From Prevotellaceae bacterium UBA1391 (lineage in GTDB: Bacteria > Bacteroidota > Bacteroidia > Bacteroidales > Bacteroidaceae), in NCBI GenBank assembly GCA_002305265.1, contig DBQP01000010.1, positions 219,126-283,125 of the forward strand: 64,000 bases of DNA. The letters run 5' to 3'. A model generated the notes under the pieces. That model made no database searches. It was not told the DNA's origin and saw only the letters and a program-made list of their open reading frames with translations. The stretch's first letter is position 1; every line of letters begins with the position of its first letter. The translations under genes and the position numbers were made by a program. This document shows, one piece after another, positions 55,392 to 62,934 of this stretch.

Positions 55392-56945
55392 ATGACGAAA
55401 GGTACACTGCTGTGGGTCGACGACGAGATCGAACTTCTCAAGGCCTACATCATCTATCTCGAAAAGAAAGAATACGAGGTCCTCACCGCCACCAACGGTC
55501 AGGACGCCATCGACATCTGCCGCGAGCAGCCCGTCGACCTCATTCTCCTCGACGAAAACATGCCGGGCCTGTCGGGGCTTGAGACACTCTCGCAAATCAA
55601 GGAGATCAATGCCGCCATCCCCGTCGTGATGGTGACGAAGAGCGAGGAGGAAAACCTGATGAACCAAGCCATCGGATCGAAGATAGCCGACTATCTCATC
55701 AAGCCCGTCAATCCCCCTCAGATCCTCCTCACCCTCAAAAAGCACCTGCACAAGCGCACCATCGCCGAGGAGGTGACCAACACGAGCTATCAGCAGAACT
55801 TCCAGAAGCTGAGCATGCAGATCAACGACTCCTACACCGTCGACGACTGGAAGGAAGTCTACCGCCGCCTCGTGTTCTGGGAGCTCGAGCTGGCCGACGC
55901 CGGCAGCAGCATGACCGACATGCTGCGCATGCAGAAGGAGGAAGCCAACAACCTGTTTGCCAAATTCATCATGCGCAACTACCTCGACTGGCTCTCCGAC
56001 GACGCCCAACGGCCTGTGCTCTCGCCAGACATCTTCAAGAAGAAGGTGTTTCCGTTGCTTGACGAAGGCGAGCAAGTCTACCTCGTCGTGTTCGACAACC
56101 TGCGCTACGACCAGTGGCGCGTGCTCAGCCAGTTGCTGGCCGACGACTTCTCCATCGACGAAGACCTCTACCTCTCCATCCTCCCCACGGCCACGCAGTA
56201 TGCCCGCAACGCCATCTTCGCCGGACTCATGCCGCAGCAGATTGCCAGCATGTATCCCGACCTGTGGGTGGACGAAGACGAGGAGGAAGGCAAAAACCTC
56301 AACGAGGCGCCGCTCATCCAGACGCAGCTCGACCGCTGGCGCCGCCACGAGAAATTCTCCTACACGAAGCTCAACCACTCGGCCGACACCGAACGCCTCG
56401 TCGGACAGCTGCGCCAGCAAGGCCGCACGCCGCTGAACGTCATCGTCATCAACTTCATCGACATGCTCTCCCACGCCCGCACCGAGTCGACCATGGTGCG
56501 CGAACTGGCCTCCGACGAGAAGGCCTACCGCAGCATCACCGCCTCGTGGTTTGAGAACAGCCCCGTGCGCGAGCTCTTCCAGCAGCTGGCCGCCACCAAT
56601 GCCCGCGTCATCATCACCACCGACCACGGCAGCATCCGCGTGTCGACACCGACCAAAGTCGTCGGCGACAAGAACACCAACACCAACCTGCGCTACAAGC
56701 TCGGCAAGAACCTCAGCTACTCCGCCCGCGACGTCTATGAGCTGAAGAAGCCACAGCTGGCCCAACTGCCCGTGCCCAACCTCTCGACCACCTACATCTT
56801 CGCCCACGGCGACGCTTTCTTCGCCTACCCCAACAACTACAATTACTACGTCAGCTACTACCGTAACACCTTCCAGCATGGCGGCATCTCCATGGAGGAA
56901 ATGCTCATCCCCATCGCCACACTCACGCCCAAGCGGGGCAAATGA
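55392..56945 (+). CDS. porX: T9SS regulator PorX (response regulator with PglZ/alkaline-phosphatase-like output domain)
   Basis: Orphan response regulator that controls type IX secretion genes, in known systems with the PorY kinase and the SigP sigma factor. The 517-residue product has an N-terminal receiver domain: acidic pair Asp10/Asp11, phosphoacceptor Asp54 ([10 protein letters not shown]), Thr82 and Lys104 (YLIKPVNPP). A helical linker (about 120-220) leads to a PglZ domain with metal-binding FDNLRYD (Asp235), a Thr in [10 protein letters not shown] near 268, and ITTDHGSIR later. Length matches PorX closely. No porY is next to it, as expected for this dispersed system. Confidence 0.95.
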   Translation: MTKGTLLWVDDEIELLKAYIIYLEKKEYEVLTATNGQDAIDICREQPVDLILLDENMPGLSGLETLSQIKEINAAIPVVMVTKSEEENLMNQAIGSKIADYLIKPVNPPQILLTLKKHLHKRTIAEEVTNTSYQQNFQKLSMQINDSYTVDDWKEVYRRLVFWELELADAGSSMTDMLRMQKEEANNLFAKFIMRNYLDWLSDDAQRPVLSPDIFKKKVFPLLDEGEQVYLVVFDNLRYDQWRVLSQLLADDFSIDEDLYLSILPTATQYARNAIFAGLMPQQIASMYPDLWVDEDEEEGKNLNEAPLIQTQLDRWRRHEKFSYTKLNHSADTERLVGQLRQQGRTPLNVIVINFIDMLSHARTESTMVRELASDEKAYRSITASWFENSPVRELFQQLAATNARVIITTDHGSIRVSTPTKVVGDKNTNTNLRYKLGKNLSYSARDVYELKKPQLAQLPVPNLSTTYIFAHGDAFFAYPNNYNYYVSYYRNTFQHGGISMEEMLIPIATLTPKRGK

Positions 56946-57035
56946 TGCACACGCCAAGCCCACTTCCGGCAAGAAAGGTGCACAGATGGCTGCAATTTTT
57001 TCTGCGGGTCGATGATCACCGTAAAATAAAATTTG

Positions 57036-57043
57036 TAAATTTG
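57036..57043 (+). promoter_or_regulatory. promoter -7 box for nagB (TAAATTTG)
   Basis: Exact TAnnTTTG match about 70 bp upstream of the nagB ATG. The TTTG element expected 20 bp upstream is not present. Confidence 0.55.
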
Positions 57044-57113
57044 CGCTCAGCCAAGCCCCGCTACCGACGCAGGGCGGCCAAACCGAAAACACAAATACGA
57101 CAAACCGAATACC

Positions 57114-57904
57114 ATGAGAGTCATCATCGAACCCGACTTCTGCTCCATGTCGAGATGGGCCGCGCGCTACGTGGCCAAGCGCACAACGAAGCCCAGCCCA
57201 CCGCAGAGAAACCCTTCAAGCTCGGCTGTCCCACAGGCTCCTCGCCCATTGGACTCTACAACGAGCTCATCAAGATGCACCAGGCCGGCGAAATCAGCTT
57301 CGAGAACGTCATCACCTTCAACATGGACGAGTACGTCAATCTGCCCGAAGAACACCCCGAAAGCTACCACTCCTTCATGTGGAAACATTTCTTCTCGCAC
57401 ATCGACATCCGCAAAGAGAACGTCCATATCCTCAACGGCAACGCCCCCGACCTCGCCCTCGAGTGCGAGAACTTCGAGAAAGACATCGAGGCAGCAGGAG
57501 GCATCGACCTCTTCATCGGCGGCGTGGGGCCCGACGGCCATCTCGCCTTCAACGAACCCGGATCGTCGCTCAGCAGCCGCACCCGCATCAAGACACTCAC
57601 CACCGACACCATCATCGCCAACTCCCGCTTTTTCGACTACGACCTGGAACTCGTGCCGAAGCAGGCACTCACCGTCGGCATCGGCACCGTCATGGCAGCA
57701 CGAGAGGTGCTCATCCTCTGCAACGGGCACCACAAAGCACGCGCCTTGCAGCACATCGTCGACGGATCCGTGTCGCACAAGTGGACCGCATCGATGCTCC
57801 AGCTCCATCCCCACTGCGTCCTCATCTGCGACGAAGCCGCCTGCGACGAGCTCACGGTTGCAACCTACAAATACTACCTCGACAAGGAGCGCGGCAATCT
57901 GTAG
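57114..57904 (+). pseudogene. nagB: glucosamine-6-phosphate deaminase with an apparent one-base deletion
   Basis: NagB turns glucosamine-6-phosphate into fructose-6-phosphate and ammonia. The first 23 or so codons from the ATG at 57114 ([20 protein letters not shown]) and the rest of the protein (from [20 protein letters not shown] onward) are both clearly NagB but lie in different frames. One base appears missing near 57183, where CGC-AC-AAC would read Arg-Ile-Asn if a T were present. Restoring one base gives 263 residues, the normal length. The remainder is intact, with [27 protein letters not shown] and [10 protein letters not shown]. So this is either a recent mutation, a phase-variable site or a sequencing error; the lack of other damage favours a recent change or error. 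Confidence 0.85.
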
Positions 57905-57975
57905 CCCATTCCCCCCACGCCGGTGCGCCACAATCCCACGCCCCGCGCAGTAGCCACCCGACCAAAAGACAACGA

Positions 57976-58020
57976 GAAAGCCCGGATGCAGCAGCCTCAA
58001 GCTCCTGCATCCGGGCTTTC
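57976..58020. terminator. bidirectional terminator between nagB and GH43
   Basis: A perfect 16-bp stem (57976-57991 with 58005-58020) and 13-nt loop between convergent genes. Short A- and U-containing flanks on both sides. Confidence 0.82.
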
Positions 58021-58058
58021 ACCGTATTTTCGGCCCACGCCCCGAGACGCGCAACCGC

Positions 58059-59477
58059 TCACTTCCGCGACATCGACCACCAGTCGAGCTTGAAGAGATT
58101 GCGCTGCTGGTAGCCATTGCCGCGGAACACGAGGAAGAGATCGTGCACGCCCTTAGCTCCCTTCACGTCGCAACTCAACACCTCGTACGCATTCTTCGTG
58201 TTGGGCACAGCCAACGAACCGACCAACTTGCCGTCAGCGGCATCCAGACGAATCTCGATCACGCCGCCCAGCACATTCGCCGACGCCGACACGGAGAACT
58301 CCCGCGCGCCCTTGCCGAAGTCGACATCGCGCAACTGGATGAACTCGCCGTCGTCAATATCATTCACGATCTGATTCGTCAGATGACGCCCTCTCATCGG
58401 CTGCGTCTTCAGTCCGTAGCCCCAGGCCATCGTCTCCGCCTCCACACGCTGGAAGGGATTGAACGTTCCCACAGGCGTCAGCGTGCAATCCTGGAAGTAA
58501 GGCAGCTCCTGAATCGTGCCGTCGGCATTGTAGCGAAGGTCGGCGGCAGACACCGAACGGCGCTCCGCATGACGGTCTGTCTCGAGCCGGAAAATGTCGT
58601 AATTGAGGCCGAAGACATAGTCGCGGCCCTTGTAGTGGATGATGCCGGGGTGGTTGCCGCGGGTCCGATGCGTGTGGTCCATGATGTGGCCTTGGTACTT
58701 CCACGGACCGAGCGGGCCATCGCTCATCGCGTAGCCGATACCCTCCGGACAGCAGGTCGACGCAAACGCCATGTAGTAGCGGCCCTCGCGTTTCCAGAAC
58801 CACGGCCCTTCCTGGTAATCCTGTATGTGCTCGAATGTAATGATGTCGCCCGAATAGGAGATCATGTCCTCGTTCAGCTTCACCGCATACAGCGTCGGAT
58901 TGCCCCAGTACATGTACGCCTGGCCATCGTCGTCCACCCACACGGTCGGGTCGATGTCGTTCCAATGCTCGCGTTGCCACACGAGCGGTTTGCCGAGCGG
59001 GTCGACAAACGGTCCGTAAGGGCTGTCGGCAACAAGCACACTGATGCCATTGCCATGGATGGGGCAGTACATATACCACTTCCCGTTGCGCTCGATCACC
59101 TGCTCGGCCCACGCCCCGTTGTCGCGGCCATACCACTTGAAGCTCGCCAGCGAGGCCACAGCACCGTGGTCCTGCCAGTTCACCATGTCGGTCGAGGTGT
59201 AGAGCAGCCAGTCGAACATCTTGAATCCCTCGGAGTCGTCAGCGTCATGCGTCGTATAGAGATAGACGGTGTCGCCATGCACGTAGGGCGCGGGATCGGC
59301 CGTATACTTCGTCTGGATGAGGGGCAGATTGACACGTGGCGCCTGCTTGCGGGCGGAAGACGATGCCGACGGGCGCGATGCAACGCCAGACGACGGCGCC
59401 GTCTGGGCGGAGGCGGAGGCGGCAAGCAGCGCAGCAAGCGCGCATCCGAACAACGGAAGAGAAATCTTTTTTTTCAT
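58059..59477 (-). CDS. GH43 family glycoside hydrolase with C-terminal CBM6-like domain
   Basis: A 472-residue exported five-bladed-propeller enzyme (arabinofuranosidase or xylosidase type). It has a signal peptide (LPLFGCALAALLAASASAQ) and a Ser/Ala-rich linker (about 26-50). The three GH43 acidic residues follow: Asp61 in YTADPAPYV, Asp176 in NDIDPTVWVDDDGQ, and Glu223 in YQEGPWFWKREGRYY. The C-terminal part (about 340-472) is beta-rich, with FNPFQRVEAETMAW at its start, as in CBM6 modules. The substrate cannot be fixed by eye. It has a full consensus promoter and a leader of about 190 nt with 22-bp-register repeats. Confidence 0.9.
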   Translation of the reverse strand: MKKKISLPLFGCALAALLAASASAQTAPSSGVASRPSASSSARKQAPRVNLPLIQTKYTADPAPYVHGDTVYLYTTHDADDSEGFKMFDWLLYTSTDMVNWQDHGAVASLASFKWYGRDNGAWAEQVIERNGKWYMYCPIHGNGISVLVADSPYGPFVDPLGKPLVWQREHWNDIDPTVWVDDDGQAYMYWGNPTLYAVKLNEDMISYSGDIITFEHIQDYQEGPWFWKREGRYYMAFASTCCPEGIGYAMSDGPLGPWKYQGHIMDHTHRTRGNHPGIIHYKGRDYVFGLNYDIFRLETDRHAERRSVSAADLRYNADGTIQELPYFQDCTLTPVGTFNPFQRVEAETMAWGYGLKTQPMRGRHLTNQIVNDIDDGEFIQLRDVDFGKGAREFSVSASANVLGGVIEIRLDAADGKLVGSLAVPNTKNAYEVLSCDVKGAKGVHDLFLVFRGNGYQQRNLFKLDWWSMSRK

Positions 59478-59515
59478 GGATAGGTGTATGTTTGAGTTGA
59501 ATCTTTCTTCTTGAT

Positions 59516-59603
59516 GTGAAGTGGCCGAAGCATCGCATCGGCAGTACACCTGCATGCAGGACTGATTCCTTTCTGCCGTACGTGAAGTGGCCGAAGCACC
59601 GCA
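59516..59603 (+). repeat. 66-bp (3 x 22) direct repeat in the GH43 leader
   Basis: GTGAAGTGGCCGAAGCAYCGC occurs at 59516 and 59582, exactly 66 bp apart. The two 22-bp intervals between them (59538, 59560) contain inverted CGGCAGTAC / CTGCCGTAC pieces. It lies downstream of the GH43 promoter, so it is in the 5' leader. Confidence 0.8.
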
Positions 59604-59677
59604 CTGGCCTCGCCACGCCCTGCGAGAGGTCAAGCTGCACGGGAAGCAGCATCAGAAGGCATGCAATTTCCAACGGA

Positions 59678-59709
59678 CAAAGATAAACAAATCCGCAGAA
59701 TGCATCAAA
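59678..59709 (-). promoter_or_regulatory. Bacteroidetes promoter for the GH43 gene
   Basis: In minus-strand sense TTTG (59706-59709), 20-bp spacer, TATCTTTG (59678-59685), a full match. The 12-mer CAAAACTGACAG occurs at 59706 and again at 59740, overlapping and just upstream of the promoter, a possible regulator site. Confidence 0.75.
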
Positions 59710-59900
59710 ACTGACAGTCGGCAGGCGCACAAATAGAAACAAAACTGACAGCATTTGATTCGTTTTCAACAGTCCCACCCACGCCCCAGCGCATCCTCGC
59801 ACAAAAAAACAAGCATGCCGCCCGCTCTCCGACCAACGCCGGAAAACAAGCAGCATGCATGGCTAAAGGTGAAATGACGCACCAATAGAAGGCGACTTCC

Positions 59901-60821
59901 TCACAGTCCGAGAATCAGACCCATAGAGATGCCGCCGAACTCCGGCGCATAGTGCGACTCAAGCACGTTGCACGGACTGTACTTCACGTAGAGGCCGACA
60001 CCCTCGTAAGAGACCTGACCGTAGAGGTCCACCGTCAGACGATTGACATGGATGCCGCGCCGATAGTCCTTCTGCTTCTGGTCGTCGGCATCGCGGTAGC
60101 GCGTCTTGATGCTCGCCCGCGAGTTGTAGCTGACGGTCGGTCCGAAGGCAAAGGTCCAGTCCTGATTGCGCGTATAGGCAAGGAGGTGAATCGGAAACTC
60201 CAGACTGTAGATCTTGATGCGCGAGAAGCGCGGACGCGCACCCTCGGGGTAGGCACCCAACTCGATGTTGCCGTCCTCGCCGCGCAGAAACCGCACCTCG
60301 TCGGTCATGCGGTAGTTGCGCCAGTTCAGCCACAGCCCCGTGCGGAGGCCCCAGTCAGAGTGGGCAAAACGATGCTTGAACTGAATGGGCGCGAAGGCCA
60401 GTTCGAACGATTTGGCCACCTTCACATTCATGCCCTCAGGCGCACGGAGCGCACTGACCACACCCAGGCGGAAGCTGCCCGCCGTCAGGTCCGTGTAGGA
60501 ATGCTGCGGCTGGTAGTTGCGGGCCGACCGCTGGCTCACCCGCGAGAAGGGCAGCACGAAGTTCAGGGCCGAATTCTCCTCGCGCTCCACATACGTGCCG
60601 CCGCGCTTGAACTCATAATGCCGCTTCAGTTCATAGCCGGGATTTCCCTCGGCGCCCCTGACAATCACGTCCAGCATCTCCTCGCTCGACGTAATCTCAA
60701 CTTCGTTCGGCCGGATGACCACCACCCGTGTCGGCATATCAATCACGCGCGAAACACTGTCCGTCGTCTGTGCCTGCACCGAGGCAGCACCGAAAAGCAG
60801 AAATAAGGTAAAAATTTTCAT
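59901..60821 (-). CDS. outer-membrane beta-barrel protein of the ECF-sigma cluster
   Basis: A 306-residue exported protein: signal peptide (MKIFTLFLLFGAASVQAQ), a short N-terminal region with a strand-rich VVVIRPNEVEITSSEEM stretch, then amphipathic beta strands (FELAFAPIQFKHRF, WGLRTGLWLNWRNY, YSLEFPIHLLAYTR, WTFAFGPTVSYNSR, LYGQVSYEGVGLYVKYSP) and a terminal GGISMGLILGL. This fits a barrel of about 10-12 strands. Function unknown. It is the last gene of a minus-strand group with a sigma factor, putative anti-sigma protein and small exported protein, and may be a target or sensor of that system. Confidence 0.8.
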   Translation of the reverse strand: MKIFTLFLLFGAASVQAQTTDSVSRVIDMPTRVVVIRPNEVEITSSEEMLDVIVRGAEGNPGYELKRHYEFKRGGTYVEREENSALNFVLPFSRVSQRSARNYQPQHSYTDLTAGSFRLGVVSALRAPEGMNVKVAKSFELAFAPIQFKHRFAHSDWGLRTGLWLNWRNYRMTDEVRFLRGEDGNIELGAYPEGARPRFSRIKIYSLEFPIHLLAYTRNQDWTFAFGPTVSYNSRASIKTRYRDADDQKQKDYRRGIHVNRLTVDLYGQVSYEGVGLYVKYSPCNVLESHYAPEFGGISMGLILGL

Positions 60822-60884
60822 ATCAAAAGAATTGTTGATCAGTAATCGGAATCAGTGGAGCCGGCACGCCGGCAGCAGCCCAGG

Positions 60885-61343
60885 CTACTCCTCCTTGCCC
60901 GCAGGCTTCTTGAACATCGTCTTCAGCTCGTCGAGCGACGCATAGCCCTCCATATAGACAATGGCGGCTTCCGCCTTGCTCTTCGCCGGCTTAAGGTGGC
61001 GATAGAAGACATAGCGGTTGATGTCCTCGCCCGCGATGCAGAGAAAAGCATAGGAGATGCGCCCCTCGGAGCGCCCGATCTCCATCGTGTAGGCCTTCTC
61101 GCTGTCGGCGCGGATACACCCTTCCACGCGGCCGTAGACAGTCGTGCCCGACGGAATCGTCAGACTACGGTACAACGTCAGCTGGTAGGGCTTGAGCTGC
61201 TTGCCCTCCACGCGCACCTGGTCGAGCTTGCCGCTGCGGGCCTCCGGCGAGTTGAAAAGCTCGTTCACAGCCAGATTCTTCTGCGCCGCCAGCGTGAGCA
61301 CCGAACACAGCAGGATGAGGATGAGAAAAAAGGAACGTTTCAT
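60885..61343 (-). CDS. small exported protein, unknown function
   Basis: A 152-residue protein with a signal peptide (MKRSFFLILILLCSVLTLAA). The mature part is mixed alpha/beta with NELFNSPEARSGKLDQVRVEG near the start and a Lys-rich C-terminus. I do not recognise a named domain, although small exported proteins in this position behind ECF sigma operons are frequent in Bacteroidetes. It lies about 60 bp from each neighbour in the four-gene minus-strand group. Confidence 0.72.
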   Translation of the reverse strand: MKRSFFLILILLCSVLTLAAQKNLAVNELFNSPEARSGKLDQVRVEGKQLKPYQLTLYRSLTIPSGTTVYGRVEGCIRADSEKAYTMEIGRSEGRISYAFLCIAGEDINRYVFYRHLKPAKSKAEAAIVYMEGYASLDELKTMFKKPAGKEE

Positions 61344-61404
61344 ATAGCGTTTACAATAAGCAAATTAACATACATTACAGTCACACCGGCGCGCGTCAGT
61401 CCGC

Positions 61405-61923
61405 TCAGTCGGCAGGCAAGGCGTCGAACATCTCGCCCAGCTGCGCCTCCACCGTGCTCGTCTCCTGATAGCCCACAGCCTCCCACGAATCCAGCATGGC
61501 CTCCATCACACGCTCGGGGTCGGTGATGCGCTGCCCGTCGATGTAGGCATAACTACCATGCTGGCGCGACCCATGCAACGTCAGCACAGCCCCTACAAAC
61601 ACCGCTGCAGCAACACCCGCAGCCGTCATCCAGCTCCAGAGCAGGCGGCGCGAGCGGCCCATAGGCACCAAGGCACTCGCCAACACCGACGGCTCGACGC
61701 CACACGCCAACCGCCGACGGCCAACGGCCACCACACCCATCACGGCCCGAAGCTCCCGCCACTCCACTTCGGCGTCCGACCGCGAGGCAGCAAAGCGGAA
61801 CAAAAGCTCCTCCTCATCCTCCGTCGTCGCCGCATCATAGAAGCGCGACTCCAGTTCGTGCCACATGCGGCGCTCCTCTTCAGTGAGCGGCGTCGGCAAT
61901 GGTATATGCAAGGAATGGTTCAT
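61405..61923 (-). CDS. putative anti-sigma factor (membrane-anchored)
   Basis: A 172-residue protein: an acidic cytoplasmic N-terminal part (about 1-95, with LTEEERRMWHELESRFYDAATT), one transmembrane helix (LLWSWMTAAGVAAAVFVGAVL, about 95-115), and a short periplasmic tail with YAYIDGQRITDPERVMEAMLDSW. Its start overlaps the stop of the sigma factor gene (TGATG), the usual arrangement for a sigma/anti-sigma pair. No zinc-binding ASD motif (HxxxCxxC) is present, so it would be a non-ZAS type, and the role is inferred from context and topology. Confidence 0.75.
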   Translation of the reverse strand: MNHSLHIPLPTPLTEEERRMWHELESRFYDAATTEDEEELLFRFAASRSDAEVEWRELRAVMGVVAVGRRRLACGVEPSVLASALVPMGRSRRLLWSWMTAAGVAAAVFVGAVLTLHGSRQHGSYAYIDGQRITDPERVMEAMLDSWEAVGYQETSTVEAQLGEMFDALPAD

Positions 61924-62447
61924 CAGAATCCAGAATTTTTCAGTTGAAGTTCACGAAAAGTATCTCTCACCAGACGGCGGGCACGGCTCAACTGCATCCG
62001 CACCGCAGCCGGCTGCATCTCCATCGACGCCGCAATCTCCTCATAGCTGCGCCCCTCAAAGTCGCGCAGCTGCACGATGCGGCGCTGCACCAGCGTCAGA
62101 CGCTCCCGCATGATGGACTCCACCATCAGCCAGCGCTCCTCCGCATCCGGGTCAGCCCCCTCGTCGCAGAAATCAGGCAGCGGCGGAGCATCCTCCGCAT
62201 CCGCCGACACCGTCGGGTGGCTCCGGCGCCGACGGTAGCTGTCGATGCCCAGATGGCGCACCGTCGTGCGCGCCACCGCCTCAGCCTGGCCCTCCGAGCA
62301 GAACTCCTCCGCACGCGGCCACAGCCTCACGAAAGCCTCCTGCAACGCGTCCTCCGCATCCGCCTGGGATGGCAGCAGCCGCCGGGCAGCCTGAAGCAGC
62401 TGTCCCCGCAAACGCGTGAAGGTGGATAAGAGAATCTCTTCGCTCAT
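61923..62447 (-). CDS. ECF-family RNA polymerase sigma factor
   Basis: A 174-residue sigma-70 family protein of the extracytoplasmic function group. Region 2 is at about residues 15-75 (ARRLLPSQADAEDALQEAFVRLW, VRHLGIDSYRRRR). Region 4 is at about 115-165 (LTLVQRRIVQLRDFEGRSYEEIAASMEMQPAAVRMQLSRARRLVRDTF) with the recognition helix. The start at 62447 gives the standard N-terminus; longer frames are low-complexity. It is translationally coupled to the putative anti-sigma gene. Whether it is the SigP partner of PorX cannot be told by sight. Confidence 0.93.
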   Translation of the reverse strand: MSEEILLSTFTRLRGQLLQAARRLLPSQADAEDALQEAFVRLWPRAEEFCSEGQAEAVARTTVRHLGIDSYRRRRSHPTVSADAEDAPPLPDFCDEGADPDAEERWLMVESIMRERLTLVQRRIVQLRDFEGRSYEEIAASMEMQPAAVRMQLSRARRLVRDTFRELQLKNSGF

Positions 62448-62477
62448 GAGTCGATCGGTCTGTCTAAAAAGAATACG

Positions 62478-62485
62478 CAAAGATA
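62478..62485 (-). promoter_or_regulatory. promoter -7 box for the ECF sigma operon (TATCTTTG)
   Basis: Exact TAnnTTTG match in minus-strand sense, about 30 bp upstream of the ATG. No clear TTTG at the -33 position. Confidence 0.55.
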
Positions 62486-62706
62486 ACGGCTTTGTAACAG
62501 AATTCAGCCGAAAAAAACGAAATAACCCCACAAAAACGCCACAAAAGCCCACCCCACCCACCAACTCCGCCCCTCGCCCCAACCGCAGCCCCCCTACACC
62601 CATACTTCCCAAAGGCCCCGCACGCCTAGCCACACATCGCCTCTTCCAACGCCGCCCCACACTCCAATCTCCCCAAGATAATCCTCCCTCAGACTCAGCC
62701 CGCCGA

Positions 62707-62816
62707 GCCAACACCAACAGCATCACACGCCAACACCTCCCACATTCCACGCCAACACCAACAGCCCCACGTGCCAACACCAACAGCATCACACGCCAAC
62801 ACGACCCATATTCCTC
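62707..62816 (+). repeat. five-unit 22-bp array, motif GCCAACAC
   Basis: GCCAACAC starts at 62707, 62729, 62751, 62773 and 62795, exactly 22 bp apart. Units 1 and 4 are identical over all 22 bases; the others share only the first 8-15. The same GCCAACAC precedes a palindrome in the next array (62913), linking two unit types. Confidence 0.92.
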
Positions 62817-62852
62817 ACCAAGCCCCCATCGCAACGTCCCACCCGCAACAAC

Positions 62853-62934
62853 ACAAAGGCCTTCGTGCAACAACAAGAAGGCCTTCATACATCCACACAA
62901 AGGCCTTCTTACGCCAACACAAAGGCCTTCTCCA
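62853..62934 (+). repeat. (A/G)AAGGCCTTC x4, 22-bp period
   Basis: Copies start at 62855, 62877, 62899 and 62921. Three begin AAAGGCCTTC and one GAAGGCCTTC, so this is the only array seen with four copies and with a changed first base. The spacers are unlike one another except for CAAC/CAC ends. Confidence 0.92.

Noticed and set aside
57114..57953. Two separate overlapping genes at nagB
   Set aside because: The upstream frame after codon ~24 is low-complexity Ser/Arg/Thr sequence; the two NagB parts join exactly if one base is restored.
6751..62930. Palindrome arrays as CRISPR
   Set aside because: The repeated part is only 10-14 bp, spacers 8-12 bp, copy number three, no leader and no cas genes nearby.
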